A stretch of 64,000 bases of DNA from the NCBI RefSeq assembly GCF_011745365.1, contig NW_024468913.1, positions 2,542,001 to 2,606,000 on the forward strand, read 5' to 3'. Every line of letters begins with the position of its first letter. Positions within the stretch are counted from its first letter, which is position 1. Shown here one piece after another: positions 47,677 to 61,000 of the stretch. Made by a program: the position numbers and the translations under genes. The notes under the pieces are model-generated. The model searched no databases and was not told where the DNA came from. It saw nothing but the letters and a program-made list of their open reading frames with translations. This DNA is from Cryphonectria parasitica EP155. Its lineage: Eukaryota; Ascomycota; Sordariomycetes; Diaporthales; Cryphonectriaceae.

Positions 47677-49104
47677 TTAGTGCCCACTCTTGACTCTGAG
47701 CAGCTCCAGGTCCGGGACCTCGTCCAGCTCGTCCGCCCACAGCGCCGGATCCTGTGCCGCAGCATGCGCCATCTCAAACTGCTCGTCCGTCTGGACAACC
47801 AAGACCCGGTGCGTCCGCCCATCCTTGTGCACAGCGAGGCCGACATCGCGCACAACCTTCCCTGTCTCCCCTGGGTCGCGGCTGGCGTTCTTCTCGAGGT
47901 CGACCTCAAACCCGAGGCAGGCGCACCGGTCGACGACGGCGCGGCGGAGCTTGTCGCTCTTCTCGCCTATGCCGCCGGCGAAGACGAGAGCGTCGACCTG
48001 GCCGCGGAGGGTAACGTAGTATGACCCGACGAAGCCGCAGACGCGGTCGACGAAGAGGTCAAAGGCAAGCTGGTGCTTGGGGTCCGAGGAGCTGGCTATG
48101 GTGCCGAAGTTGGTCGTGCCGGTGAGGGCTTTCCACCCGGACTCCTTGTTGAGGATGGTTTCGGCGACCGAGATGTGCAGTTCCTTGGTCGAGGAGGGTG
48201 AGAGCTTGCCCACATCGGAAGCGTAGTGGAAGACCAGACTGGGGGGAGAGAAGAAGAAGAAGAAGAAGAGCATCAGCCGGTGTGAATCTTTTGTATGTGT
48301 GTGTTTTGTGTGTCTCACTCACCTTGGGTCGATACTCCCACTCCTCGTGGCGCCTGGCAAGCCGGCCAGCGGCGTCAATCCCATGCTGGTATCCCAGCTC
48401 TTGCCGCCCTTGATGGCACACGCGCTCGCGCCGCTCCCCAGGTGCAGCGCAATAAGGTTCACATCCCGCACATCCTTACCAAGGAACTCGGCGGCAGACC
48501 GTGTGATGAAGGAGTAGCTGATACCATGAAATCCGTACTTGCGCAGGCCGTTCTTACGGGCAATGCCCTGATCAATAGGGTAGGTCCGCACGTGGACGGG
48601 CATGCTCGCGTGGAACTGGGAGTCGAAGCAGGCTACGTTGATGGCGCCTGGCAGCTGGGCGATGCAGCTCTTGACGATCTCGAGCGAGGGGGCGTTGTGC
48701 AAGGGGGCGAGGTCGTTGAGCTCCTCGAGGCGGTGGTAGGTGGCCTCGTTGATGACCTGTGCGGTGCGGAAGTCGCCTCCGTGCACGATGCGGTGGCACA
48801 CGATGGCCACGTCGTCCTTGCTGGCGAGCTGTGGCAGCGCAGGGTCCTCTGTGAGCGTCGACAGGATGATGCGGAAGGCGTCGTCCTGGTTGCCGACCTT
48901 CTTGCCGCCGCCGCCGCCGCCGAGCTCTTCGTCCTTGGACGCTGTCTGCCCGCCGCGCACGTAGGTGAGCTTGGGCGGCGGCGAGGTCAGGCCGCTGATC
49001 TGGGCCTCGGCGAGCTGGGTCGGATTGCCGTGGGCCTCGGCCTCGTAGACGGAGATCTTGACGGAGGAGGACCCCGCATTGACCGAGAGGATGATCTTCT
49101 TCAT
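47677..49104 (-). CDS. Acetate kinase
   Basis: Two exons, 49104-48323 and 48238-47677, predict 447 residues. The intron (84 nt, GTGAGT and CCCCAG ends) joins GSIDP to SLVFHYASDV. It interconverts acetate + ATP and acetyl phosphate + ADP. Family motifs appear in order: NAGSSSVK at the N-terminus, HRIVHGGDF, CFDSQFHASMP, LRKYGFHGISY, ALHLGSGASACAIKGGKSWD, TSMGLTPLAGLPGATRSGSI and VFAGGIGEKSDKLRRAV. The catalytic Asp (FDSQFH) and active-site His/Arg positions are present. A Gly-run insertion near residues 75-82 looks species-specific. In fungi this enzyme is usually paired with phosphoketolase (XFP), but no XFP gene lies in the window. No targeting signal is evident, so it is probably cytosolic. 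The intron is strikingly AGA/TCT-repetitive. Confidence 0.95.
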
Positions 49105-50594
49105 GTCTGCTGATGACGGGCTTGGTGGGCTTGGGGCGTTGTATCAGGTGTTGTAGACCACCACACCTGGTTCGTTGAGAGGGGAGGTCCTTGCGAAGAT
49201 GAGATTGCCTATGTTTTCTTTTACTATACTTGTGCCAACAACGAAGCGGAACAAGGGTGGTGGTGATGACTGAGGCCGTTAACTTATAGGTGCACGTATT
49301 CGCCAAGCCAGACGAAGCCAAAGCTCACCTCTTGTCTCCTCCGCCGAGACCAGACCAGACCACAAAAAGGCTCTGTTGTCTCCCGTTTGCAGCTCAGCTT
49401 GCAGACCACAGCCCACTCGTCAAGAGATCAATTCGGACCGCCGGTGTTGTCGATTTGTGCCGCTGTTTGCTGATGCAGTTATGGGGTGATCTTGGGGTCA
49501 CCTTACAACCAGGGCCCCCCCAGGTTTCCGCCCTCTACTTACCCCTCTGTGCCCCTCTAGACCCCTACTAAGATAGCACCCCTCAGTACTGCTACAGACG
49601 CGTATCTGACGTCAGGTAAGAAGTAGCGTGACAGTCTGCATCGGCGGGCACCGACAGCTCGGTTTCTCATTTATGATATTCTGTACCCCAGACAAACTCC
49701 ACACTCTTCCCCGTGGGCAGGACATTGTTTTCCTCTCCTTCTCTCTTCTTTTCCCCGAGAAGATGACAATGAAGCAGACCAAGACAACAGAATCAATCAG
49801 ACTGACCAAGAAAATTAAGCCATGAGGGGAAAAGATGCTCCACAAAAAGCATCTTAGCTAGTACAGTCTATGAAATGTATCATAGATCAGAACATATGTT
49901 ATTCATTCCTGCATCATCTCTAATAACTACTTAGCAGTTCATAAGCTTCTGAGTTTAGTTGTACATCTGCCTGAATAGGTTGTGTATGTTTGACTAGCTG
50001 TTGTACGTTCTCGAGTGCTTTTTCAAGGACACGAGTCTTGTAGCAGGGGAGAATTTCGCAGTGCAAGATGCAGAAGGCTACTTGAGAAGTAGGTAGTAGA
50101 TAATTAGGAAAGAAGAAAGAAGAATGATGAAAAAGGAAAACAGGATACCATAGGTACCAAGGGAGCGCGAAGCAGGATGACGAACCTGCTGTGGGTATCA
50201 AAAGCAACCAAAAGGGGCATTCAGTCATTATATATTCCTCCATAGCATAAAAGTCTGAATGAACGCAGTTGCAGCCCTCCCTCCATCCCGTCTCGTTTGA
50301 ATTTGAAAAACCAAGTGACTGACTGACTGCATGGGTATAAAACATTCTTTTCCTAGTCGGAACGCCGTAATGTTGTGGTCTAGAAATCATAGAAAGTGCT
50401 GTGTGAGAGTGAGGGAGACAAAGAAAGGACCCAAACCCCCCTGCCCCTTCCTGCCTCTTATCCTTTGTGCTGCTATGGTATCATATCATTGCGCTCTCTC
50501 CGTTTTCTCTATGCTGCAAAAATCTGTGGCGGCATAGACTCATTTGTTGTATTAGGCACGTGCCATGTGTTGCCGGCCTCTCTTCTTGGTTTTC
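49105..50594. other. Spacer upstream of acetate kinase
   Basis: Promoter region of acetate kinase and 3' flank of the next minus-strand gene. No coding sequence is supported. Confidence 0.5.
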
Positions 50595-52124
50595 TCATCT
50601 CGTCGCCTCGTTCAGTGTTTCCAGATCCTCAGGCAGGCTTCTGAATACCATTCCCGTCGCATCAGGCTCAAAGGCCTCCCGCGCCCGAATCGCTGGAGAC
50701 GGTAGCTCGACATGATCCCGAGGCAGCAAGCTCCCTCGAAACTCGCTATCCGCGGCGTGACAATCTGCCCATAGCTTCATGAAGCGACGATAGTCTGCGT
50801 GGATGGCTCAAGTCAGCCTTTGCAAGGTTCGAAAATGCAGGCATTTCACTCAGGCCTAAACACGCCTCCCAGCACAAAGAATAGAAGGAAGCAGGCGTTG
50901 AGGGACCCAGCCCCGCCCCCCCCCCCCAAAAAAAAAAAGCACACACATACTCACCAGTCTCTCTCGAGAATCGGATCCCGAGCCAGCGAATGTCCAGCGG
51001 CACCACCTGCGCGGCGGCATCAGCGGCCCGTTCCGCTGACTTGGATTTGGTGCGACCCCAAGAAGTGGGCGAGGAGATGGAGAAGCTCCTCGCCCGGACG
51101 GCATTGGGCGCACTCCCACGCCTGCCTATTGCACCCAGCCGGCACTCCCTGTGCTTGTCGTCGCGGCTCTTGAGCTCCTCATGGAAATCGGCAACGTGGT
51201 ATTCACGATACCTTCGCTCCCGACGGCTGGACGGTCGATTCGAGTAGAACGTAATGCAGTGACACATGGATAGCCTGTCCCTCCACACCTTGATCCTCTG
51301 GATCGTAACTAACCCCCGCACTGCGCCCGTCAGAGAGTCGGTGCGGCCGTGTGTGTCGCTGAAGACAACATCGACGTCGAAATAGTCGACCAAATCTTGC
51401 CGCCGCAGATCCCCCTGAAAGCCCGCAGAGCCGTCGAGTGAGGTGAATTCGTACTTGACCTCCATCACCTCGTCATGCACGACCGTGCCATCCGCTGCCG
51501 TATACCGCACGCGTTGTGGTTCTCGAAAGATGACGTACAGCTCCATCTCGGCTGGGTCAGAGTACGGCCGGTGCTGGGCGTGGAGCGTGACAGGTTGAAC
51601 CTGTGAGGACAGGCCCATCGGAACTATGACATTTTCTCAGCCATGGGGATCTTAACGCTACCGGGTTCATGTTTATTTCCATCTTATCATCATACGCACG
51701 GAATTGCTCCAGCGTCTCGCCTTGGTGACTGCACTGCCAGGCGACCCTGCGAGGGTCCGATTCTATCACCTCCCATGGTCCAAGATAGACTGCACGCTCG
51801 TCCACTGTGCCTTCGAACAAAGTGCTAGACGAAAGAAAAGACAATAATCAGCATGACATGCGAACAGTCCTAGGACATAAGGAACAAGCCCCCCCTGCGA
51901 GGTCAAATATACATTGTGGCCTGATAGACAGGAGGACCGAGATCTAATGGGCGAAGCGCGGTCGGAGGCAGCGAGGGGTCTAAAGCTGCACCAGAGACGG
52001 CGGAGCTGTTGGGGGTATCGATGAGGTGAGCGGATGCTGCCGCATAGGACGCATGACCCAGAGACGACGAAATATACGACGACGACGAGGAGTTTGATTG
52101 TAAAGATCTATTGGAATAGGCCAT
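50595..52124 (-). CDS. Unrecognised fungal protein, four exons
   Basis: I do not recognise this family. Four exons, 52124-51913, 51824-51662, 51600-50955 and 50794-50595, form one frame of about 406 residues. Each junction has GT-AG ends and preserves phase, which is the main support for the model. The N-terminus is Ser-rich (SNRSLQSNSSSSSYISSSLG). A conserved-looking globular part follows (ITLFEGTVDERAVYLGPWEV; MELYVIFREPQRVRYTAADG; YFDVDVVFSDTHGRTDS). Then comes a basic, Ser/Arg-rich stretch (RSFSISSPTSWGRTKSK) and a C-terminal block (DIRWLGIRFSRETGDYRRFM, then LWADCHAADSEFRG). No signal peptide or membrane segment is seen. The start used is MAYSNRS. An in-frame ATG 40 codons upstream gives a Pro-rich extension and is less likely. 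The exon 2-3 junction depends on choosing the acceptor CTCACAG. Confidence 0.72.
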
Positions 52125-52883
52125 GATTTCGCGGTTCGATGTATTGTCGGCCCTCGGAACCCCGACAGCTTCCCAGCCTTCTGCGGAGCTGCGCCAGCGG
52201 GGAGAAGGGGGGGGGGGAGGGTGGTGTAGCTCAAGGCAGTTCATGCTCTGCCGACAAGAGCATTTCTCGTGCTGTTATGATGAGACTGGCTGATCGTCCC
52301 TCTTGTTCGCCGGTCGTCGTGCTCTTCAAGTCCTCTTCGCCAGAATCGTGCCCGTACCTGTGTCGACCGTGAGGGTTCGCGCCTGTGCGCCGCGGCGCGT
52401 TGGTGTGGTCCGACAAGAGACAAGGCTGTGAGGCTAAATTAAAACTTCTTGAGTCAGACGAATACAGTGACTGACTACTTCACTTGGGGTATAAGGTTGT
52501 GTATTGTGAGGTACCGATCTGATGGTGTTGCAAAGCGGACAGGTCGGAAGAAAGAAAATAGGCACTGCAACCATGCAATTGTACAGTACTCAGTGAGAAG
52601 TGAGGATCATACCGGCATTCGAGGGTGAACTATGCAGCGCAAGAGGTGATTACGAGAGCCACTCAAGCTTAAGATCCGGCGGTGTTGTCGGGTTGGTAAA
52701 TGGTGTAATAATAAGGCCAGGCAAACAATTAAGCTTTCCAGATACTTGAGGGCCCTGCGGCGCAGGCTGAGGCAAACAACATCAACAACAACAACAATGA
52801 CGATGATGACTGCCGTGCTTTGCCATCCAGATTTCTCATTACCGAGTCAGCTTCTGTGACCTCTTCTGTGTCTCTCTCTCTCT

Positions 52884-52947
<64 letters not shown>

Positions 52948-55347
52948 TGAGTGTGTGTGCGCGTGTGCAAAACAACGGCAAGGAGGCAGTAGCAACAGCA
53001 TGCAAAGCAAAAACAGAAGCGAGCTGGTGGTTTAAACAGTGGCTGTTATCTTATCGTGCGCGTGCACATATGGTGTTATTCCCCCCGCTTCGTGTGAGGA
53101 TCGAACCCCAAGCACAGCAGCAGCTCCTCGTCCTAGACGCTGCTACAGCAATGTGCAGCATATGCTGGTGCAGGCCAAGTGGTAGAGGGACAGGGTGAGT
53201 TATCTGGGGTTGGGTTCCGGGTCTGGACTCCGGTTTTTGGGGGAGGGGCTTAAAGTTGAGAAAAGCGGGGTCCAGCCTTCGTGAAGGAAGGGGCCAGGGC
53301 TAAAGGGATGAGCCCAAAGCCCAAGAGCACATGGGCAGAAGGTGCAACGGGATTTGGCACAGAGCTATCTGTCACCTTGTCAGGCTAAGCCAAGGCTGGC
53401 ACTATGCATGCATGTTTCCCTCCTTCTCTCCACCCGTGGCACAGCAGCCGACAGCCGACACATAGATCATCATCATGATCATCAGTAAGATTGATGTCGA
53501 CGGGCTGGCTGAGGCATGTATTCCCGAGTTATGACGAGTCTCTGGTGGTGTTGGTGGTGGTTGTTGGTGGTGGTTGTTGGCTGAAAGTATTCTCAGGATT
53601 GAGGGGAAGGGATGAGGCCAGTGTCATGAAAGGCAGGCGTCAATACTCAGAGGAAGGACCTAGGGGACTGACTGCTCCCGGGTTGTCAAGACACACTGAG
53701 CTCCGTAGCAGAAATGACTAACCAGGCGGGCAGATCCCACCCCCTCCTCAGCTACTAATCGTTCGAACAGCCGTGAGCCCATTTCATTCCACCTCATCAG
53801 GTGGCTCATGGATCACTGCTTTGAGTATGATATATCAGACAACAAGTGGAGGCTTGAGAGGCTCCCCGGTTGCACTGACCGAGGAACGAAAGCTTGTCTT
53901 AAGACACATATCGCAGTACCCATCCGACGCCAAGTTGCCCATCTATCTGGAGGTAGTGGAATTGTCTCCCTGACAAGAGTTGCAATGGCACATGCCATAG
54001 TTGAGTGGACGCCACCTGCAGCAGTCAGAAAGATACAGGCCAGGCTACCTTGAGTGACCAAGGCCCAAGGGGCCCAGTGGGCTGTTGTTTGACGGACATG
54101 GTTTCTCAGCTCGGGTGCATCCCACGTGGGCAGAGCGATGGACGCGGCCAGAGTTGAAAACCGAGATGGGTGCTTAGCCGATGGTGTACTGACACTGCCA
54201 TTCCGCCCCCCCCCCCTCCTTCCCGCTCAGACGAGGCGGCGGAGAGGACGAGGAGAATGAAGAAACAAGAGAGGGACCGAACTACTAGACTGACTTCTTG
54301 TTCGAGAAGCGGTGAACGCCACAGAAAAGCCAGGAGCCAGCGTAAGGCACATTTACATATTTGCCGCCTCCTTGAAGTTGACAAATAAAACTTGGTGACC
54401 CAGTAAGCAGTAATCAATGATATGAATACCCTGGCTATAGACTCACGACGAGTCTTGGAGGCTGAGAGGAGGGTTAACATCTGCAGTGAGGGTGCAACGA
54501 TGCGAAGGGAGGGGCTGAACGTGATGGACCTTGCAGCTGCAGCTGCAGCAGTTTGCATGTTACTGTGCCATGGCCTAGAGCGGGGAGAGTTTAGAGGCTT
54601 TACAGGGGCGACTTTTTCGGGACTCTAAACGAGACGAGAATAGGAAAAAGATTAGCATTGGTATAGTCATTGCAGGGTCGGTGAGCGAGCGAGTGAGTTG
54701 GGTGTAGTCAGATCCAGTGTGGTGGTTTTTGGAGGGAAGTCGTTGAAGAAAAGGCTGAACTCATGGTACGTACACACAATATTGTACCACACACTCACAC
54801 AGACAGGACGTAGTCAGTCGTGTTCGGTTCGTTGTAGGCTATCAATCCATCCATGCGTCTCGCTCCAGCGTATTGGTAACTCGGTGGACAATGGGTGTAG
54901 CGTGGGGGCGCCTTCCTCAGGACCCCAGCGCTATAGGTTTCCACCTGGGCAGTACTTGCCTTTATTACAAGATTCCTCCGCCAAGACCCTTCTTTGGCTC
55001 ATGAATGGAAGGAACCTTTTGTAGCGACATCCAGCTTCATCCGGGGATATTCAACAATTCAGAACACCTTCATGAGGCTCAATCACTCTGCCCCTCTCAC
55101 AATCCGCTCGCCAGAAGACCGCACGGGGGTCCACGAAACAAATTATTACCACCCACTCGGCCCACCTCAGGAGCATATCCACGACTCCAAGGCCAGTTAT
55201 CTCTAGATTGGCATTGTAAACATGTAAACAAGCATGTGCTTGAGACTCCACAGCCGGTGAAACCCTCAGCCTTACCATAGGGATAGGGGGCAATCAGTAG
55301 AGACGAAGAGAGCCATTCTTGCCGCGGTCTGGAGATCCACACCTGAC
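52125..55347. other. Gene-free spacer upstream of the unknown gene and the MFS transporter
   Basis: Divergent 5' flanks of the two neighbouring genes. It contains a GT microsatellite and several short GTT/GGT tracts. No open frame has a recognisable product. Confidence 0.5.
52888..52948. repeat. (GT)n microsatellite
   Basis: An uninterrupted GT dinucleotide run of about 59 nt, flanked by a CT run on its left. Confidence 0.92.
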
Positions 55348-57749
55348 ATGGCTCGGACGATGTATCCCGACGACGTCGAGAGGAAAAATCGTGGGTTCCT
55401 GGGCTTCGACAGTTCTGCTCTGCCTGTTGGCGACCGCCAAGTACGTATCGGTTATGCCCGCGCGCAACTCACAGTCTCGCAAGCTCGACATGACTGACAT
55501 GAATCCCTCAATATAGGACCGCCGCCAGTTAAGATATGAGCTTGACCTGAACTCCTGGAATTTTAGGATCTGGGGCGTTGCAGCCTCGGGTTTTCTCACC
55601 GACTCGTAAGTTTCTCCCAGCCATTACTGCTCATTGCTAACAAGACCATCTCATTCAAACGCATACGTACAGTACAGCTCACACTCTGTCATACCAGATA
55701 CAATCTATTCGCGAGCAATGTCATAAACACATCTGTGACCTACGTTTACTTTCCAGAGCAGCGCTGGCCTAGCCTCGTCATCAACCTGTTCACCCTCGGC
55801 GGCTCTGCGTGTGGCCAGCTACTCTTTGGATACCTAGCTGACCGCTTCGGACGAACTCGGCTCTATGGTATCGAGCTCCTCCTCGTCATCGTTTCCACCA
55901 TCGGCGTGGCCACCAGCAGCTATGGTTACAATGACATGTCCTTCCTTGCCCTGTTCTGTTTTGTAAGTATATCTGGCTTCCCGCGCTGCGTACCTCGACG
56001 GAGCTAACCCAAGATTTGTGTTTTTCTTCCTCTCCTTCCTTAGTGGCGATTTGTCATGGGCATTGGAATAGGAGCCGAGTATCCTCTTAGTGCTGTTATC
56101 ACATCAGAATGGTCCAGCACCACCTCCCGCGCCACCATGCTCTCCTCCGTCTTCCTGATGCAGCCCGTCGGACAAGCACTCGCCCAGCTCGTCGGCGTCT
56201 GGGTCGTGCTAGGGAGGAACGCCCAGTACAATCTGCAGGCCCTGCAGTGCGGCATCGACACCAAGTACGAGAAAGAATGCAAGAGCCTCGTCGACGGCAT
56301 CTGGAGGATCGTCATCGGGTCTGGTTGTGTGCCTGCCGTGTTGGCCATCATCTTCCGTTTCTTTCTCTATGACTGCGGCCTGTACAGCCTAGAGGTCAAG
56401 GGCAAACCTGGCACGGCATTTCGCGATACCCAGAGGGTGTACGGTGCGCCCCCTCCCGGGGCGAACAGCGAGAGCCCATCTTTGCCTCCCCTGCCGCGAG
56501 AGCCCTTCCAGTTCATGCCCGTACAATTTTCTAGAGAGGATCTGTACAAATACTTCATCAAGGACGGGAATTGGTATTATCTGTTAGGTAAGAACTGGCA
56601 CACCCCGAAGCCCCTGTCCCAAGAGAAACACAAAAAGGCTTACAAACTCCTAGGTACTGCCGTAAGTCATTTCTTCTTCTCTTGACGGGTGAAGCATTGT
56701 CGTGACCTCAAGAGTCGGCACCAACTAACTGAAATGGTCGCTATAGGCAACCTGGTTCTTCCTGGATGTCTCCTTCTATGGCTTCTCGCTCGACAAAGGC
56801 GCGACCCTCGCCGATCTCTGGGCCAGAAATCCCGCGCCCACCCTGGGCGCCAATCTGCCCTGCTGGAACTCCACGCTTGAGGGGGGCACCTCGGCACTCC
56901 CCTCCTGGACCCAGACGGGCTTCCCGGCCTGGCAGACCGACAAGTCGCGGCCCTGTGCCACCGTCTACGACACTCTGCTGGAGCAGGGCAAGCAGTACCT
57001 CATCACCGTCTCCATCGCTTCCATCCTCGGCAGCATCTGCTGCACCATCTTCATCAACAGGTTCCACCGGCGGCACTTCCTCACCGCCTCCTTCCTGCTA
57101 CTCACCGTGCTCTTCATCATCACGGGTGGCGTCTACTACGGCGTTGCGCACACAAACGCCGCACCCGTCACTGTCGTTTGCGTGGCCATTTGCCACTTCT
57201 TTTTCAACTTTGGTATGCAGCTCCCCCCTCCCGGGCGACTCTCCCTTGTTCTGTAACCAGGAACTGATTTCAAGATCCCCAGGCGCAAACAGCCTCACCT
57301 TCATCATTCCCGCCGAGATCTTTCCTAGCTGCTACCGCTGCACCTGCCACGGCATCTCTGCCGCCGCCGGCAAGATAGGTAGCATGGTCGCCGTCGCCGT
57401 TGTCTACGGCATTGATACAGGCTACCGCTCCCCAACCCGCCAAGGCCTCGAGTTCCTCCTCTTCTCCCTGTTCATGGCCCTCGGTGCCGTCTACTCATGG
57501 GCCTACCTCCCGAACCTGCAGCGGCGGCGTGTGGCCGCTGAGGATCCGGATGATCATCCCGGCGGCAGCGGCAAAGGGACTCTGGAAACCAAGAACTTGG
57601 AGGACCTAGGCGAGGGTCGCGAGAGGGCAAGGCAGGACGGGGAGATCATTACGGTCAAGGAGAAGGTGGACCAGCTCAAACGGCGGCGGAGGGAGATTAT
57701 TCATTCTGCGAGAGCGGGTGGTAGGGGTCAGGATATTGGACTTAGATGA
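55348..57749 (+). CDS. MFS transporter, PHO84-like phosphate:H+ symporter family
   Basis: Six exons, 55348-55440, 55517-55605, 55698-55962, 56044-56661, 56747-57212 and 57283-57749, predict 665 residues. All introns have GT-AG ends and phase is kept throughout. Twelve membrane segments are expected. The first ([20 protein letters not shown]) matches the family opening. The loop-2 MFS motif is [14 protein letters not shown]. The phosphate-symporter signature appears as [20 protein letters not shown]. The long central loop ends at [15 protein letters not shown], the conserved start of helix 7, and [20 protein letters not shown] is also typical. A charged C-terminal tail of about 75 residues is presumably cytosolic. 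The family imports inorganic phosphate, and some members take glycerophosphodiesters. The substrate cannot be decided here, so PHO84-like is a family statement only. It converges on RIC1. Confidence 0.9.
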
Positions 57750-58082
57750 GAGAAGATGGGAAGGAACTCATCTGCCCAGATGATGTGAAAGAGAGATCAA
57801 TACCAATAGACGTTCACTTGGCTTGAGTTGGACCAGGCACGTAGGTTTCGAATCTCCTAGGACGGAAGTTATGATGACCTAAGGAGATAGGGCGCGGCGG
57901 CCCCTGTTGACCGTTCCCTTGGGATAACTGAATCTATGCTTGCAAAAAGGGACCGCGATTATTGGCCGGTGCAGACCGACGTGTAAAAGCATGTAAAGCC
58001 TCCTACAACGATTCGAGTCCAAGCAGCTGCATCTTGAACGGTAGTTTGAGTCCCGTCACATCCTATTCCTCATCTCGGATGC
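57750..58082. other. Convergent spacer between the MFS transporter and RIC1
   Basis: 3' flanks of two converging genes. Nothing else is seen. Confidence 0.5.
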
Positions 58083-61000
58083 TCATCTCTCCGTCCCATC
58101 ATCAGACACGGTCGCGCTCTGGCCACTGACGCTGGCATCCGACGACCCATCTCCTGTGATGTCATTGCGGTTTCCACCACCAGGACTTTCCGCCTTGCTC
58201 GACTCGCCCGATATTGATGTCGATGCCGAACCGGACCCAGACCCAGATCCGGCCCCGTTGACACCCTTGGCCTTTGTCTGCGGAACCTCTAGCCTCGCTA
58301 CGAGAGAGCCGCCAAACCCTTCCTCTCCTGTCTTGTCTCCTGTCGCAATCCTTACATTCGCCATCCTGAGCGCCTCGCGGAGGGTGTCTCCTGTCTCGTC
58401 GAGGGCAGCTAGGAAACGCGCGAGCTCTTTGCACAACTCCCAGTCTTCCTCGCGCATGGCGCGTGTCAGCAGGCGAACGCTCTGCTCAGAGGCGGTGGCA
58501 AGTTCGTCAAAGGTATGCAGGATGAGGAGATAGCCGCCTGCTGTCTTGAGTGAGCCGCGCTGTAGGGACTCCTCGAAAAGCTCCTGCGGCGGTGGTAGGT
58601 AGTCGAAGAGGGTGCGCCACGAGCGGACTTCTGTCTTGCGGGTGCATTGGACCACTATATCCAGATACTCTTTAAAGGAGGAGAGAAGACTGAGCACACG
58701 CGGCAGAATGGCGCTCTCCGGGGAGGGTGGTGGTGACATGTCAACCTCTTCATCCAGGACATGGTGGAGGAGGACCTCAAGAGCGTGTGCAAAGTATTCG
58801 AGGTGCTGGAACTGCTGAGCAAGGTGAAGTGCTGCCAGGGACTTGTTGGCGATTAGGTGATGCCGAAGTATCTCAGGAAGGAATAGAGTTGTCTGGCCCT
58901 GGTATCAGCGACGAGTGTGATGAGATCATGACAGAAAGAGATTGTGTGACTTACCCGTATGGAGAAGCGGAAGAAGGAAAAGTTGACATCCCTTCTTTGG
59001 ACAAGGTCGGGCTCGACACCGAGTACAATGGCCTTTTCGAGCAGGACAGACAATGGGTAGAAGTCGACGGAGATGGAGACCGGAGCGGGAAGCTCTCCGT
59101 GACTTTCGCCCAGCCCATTCAGAACCTTCTGCATATCCGTCCAAGCTTTGATGTCCGTGCCGTCGAACATCCATAGTGAGTTGAAGAGATCCTCATTCTC
59201 GGCCTCTGCTGGCGTGTTACCTGCTGGTGGCCCGATCTCGCTGAGGAACGGCTGGTCTTTCATGGAGACGTAGTACTCGACATTCTGGGCGATGACCCTC
59301 ATGTCATACTTCAGCTGCCCTTCTTCGCCCAACACGGGCCGCAGTAGGACCAATTTCCCATCGACCAAAAATAAGACAGAGGCGACGCGAACATCTTGCG
59401 ATGGATCGCCCTCAACCAACTGGCTCTCTGGTAATATCCAACTCAGGCCCCTAACTCTAGCAGGCGATCTAACAATGCCGTGAAAGGCAATCTGGCCGAC
59501 CTGAACAAGTCGTACTGTGTTGCCCAATGGATTGAAAACAAAGTGGTAAAGCAGATTGTCGTAAGTGTAGACTAGAAGCGAGTCCTCCCCGGATGGCGTG
59601 AGGAGGACAATGGGGGCGGGCATGGTATGAACGTAGACGATGCTTTCCAGCTCCTTCTCGCGCGAATAAAGCCGGAGCTCGTAGGTCTTGTTAACCTCGA
59701 CAGCAGCGACCAGAATATTTTGGTACCAGCACATGCCACCTCTCACCGAGAACTCGTTTTCCAGTTCCGCATTTGTGAAGGTCTTCCAGCGGCCACTGTT
59801 GACGCTGTAGTGTGTGAGACCTCGGCGACCTGCAACAGCCACATATCGCCCATCAGAGGATATGACTGTGGATTTGATAGGCCACTGGTTCAGGAGATAG
59901 GTGGCTGGTATCCTTGTTGTGTGCCAGAGGAAAGGCTCTGCTGATATTGTGCTCATGTCGGGCAGGTCGTAACCGCGGTAGATCATAACGCTGGATGTGG
60001 TCTGTAAAACCGTGCGAAATACGTTTGAAGAGCTGTAACATCCAGTGACGGCGCTTCTCGCCATCTCAAGCAGCCATAACGACTCGTGCTGTTGGCCAAC
60101 AAGGAGAATCTCCGAGCCTCCTCCTAGCCACGAGGCATCTCTTACGCCCGAGACCCAGTATTCCCCATTTTTATTCACAAGATTCTGATCGACCCCAAAG
60201 CTGTTGCTTAATGGCTTGCCGTAGACGCTCCAAGTTGCCCAGCCCTTTTCATAGCCGACAAATAGGCAATACCCATCCGGGGAATAGCTCAAGGATGTCA
60301 GGCTCCCAGAGTGAGATTCAGAGACTGGTAGTCTCTGGACGTGAGATGACGGCACGTTGCCCGAGTAATCTCGAACTGTGTAGACCCGGACAACGCCGTC
60401 GACACACCCAAGTGCTATGAGGGAGAACCGAGCATTGATCACTGCGTGTGTTGCGCGGTCATGAGTGCCCTGAGGCACGTGGAAACAGTACCCCTTAAAC
60501 AGCCTCTTGGGGTCTGTCTCGCCGGTTTCCGGATTTGGCTGGCCTTTCGGCGTGCGCTGGACGGCATAGGCCCTGCCATCACCCGTGACCCATGTCGACA
60601 GGTTCATCGACCTGTCGTTTGTCATCTCGGTGACAGTCACCTTCTTCCCCAGCCATGTCATCTTGCTGAGAAGCTCGGTGCTCGTCTGGCTGCCCGAGCT
60701 ATCCGGAGTCCATCGTATACACTGCACAGCAGCCGGCTTGCGTGTGGCCACGACCACCTCGTCGTCGAGCGCGAGCGCACTTGCTATCCCAGCGTCCACC
60801 TTGATGACCATCCGAAACCGCACGCTTATGTCGCTGACGCCACGGCCCTCTCCGGGACCCCACATGATCTGATCCGGTGCAGCATGCCCAGGCCCGCCCC
60901 AGTGGCTCTGCCGTCGCCGCTGCACATTGGTATGGCTCGTAAAATAAGGTTTGTACACGCGCGACTCGGAGTCTGTGGCTAGCGAATAGGTGATGAGGTA

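Noticed and set aside
53090..53120. tRNA B-box-like GGTTCGATCC on the minus strand
   Set aside because: The flanking bases do not form a T stem, and there is no acceptor or anticodon arm.
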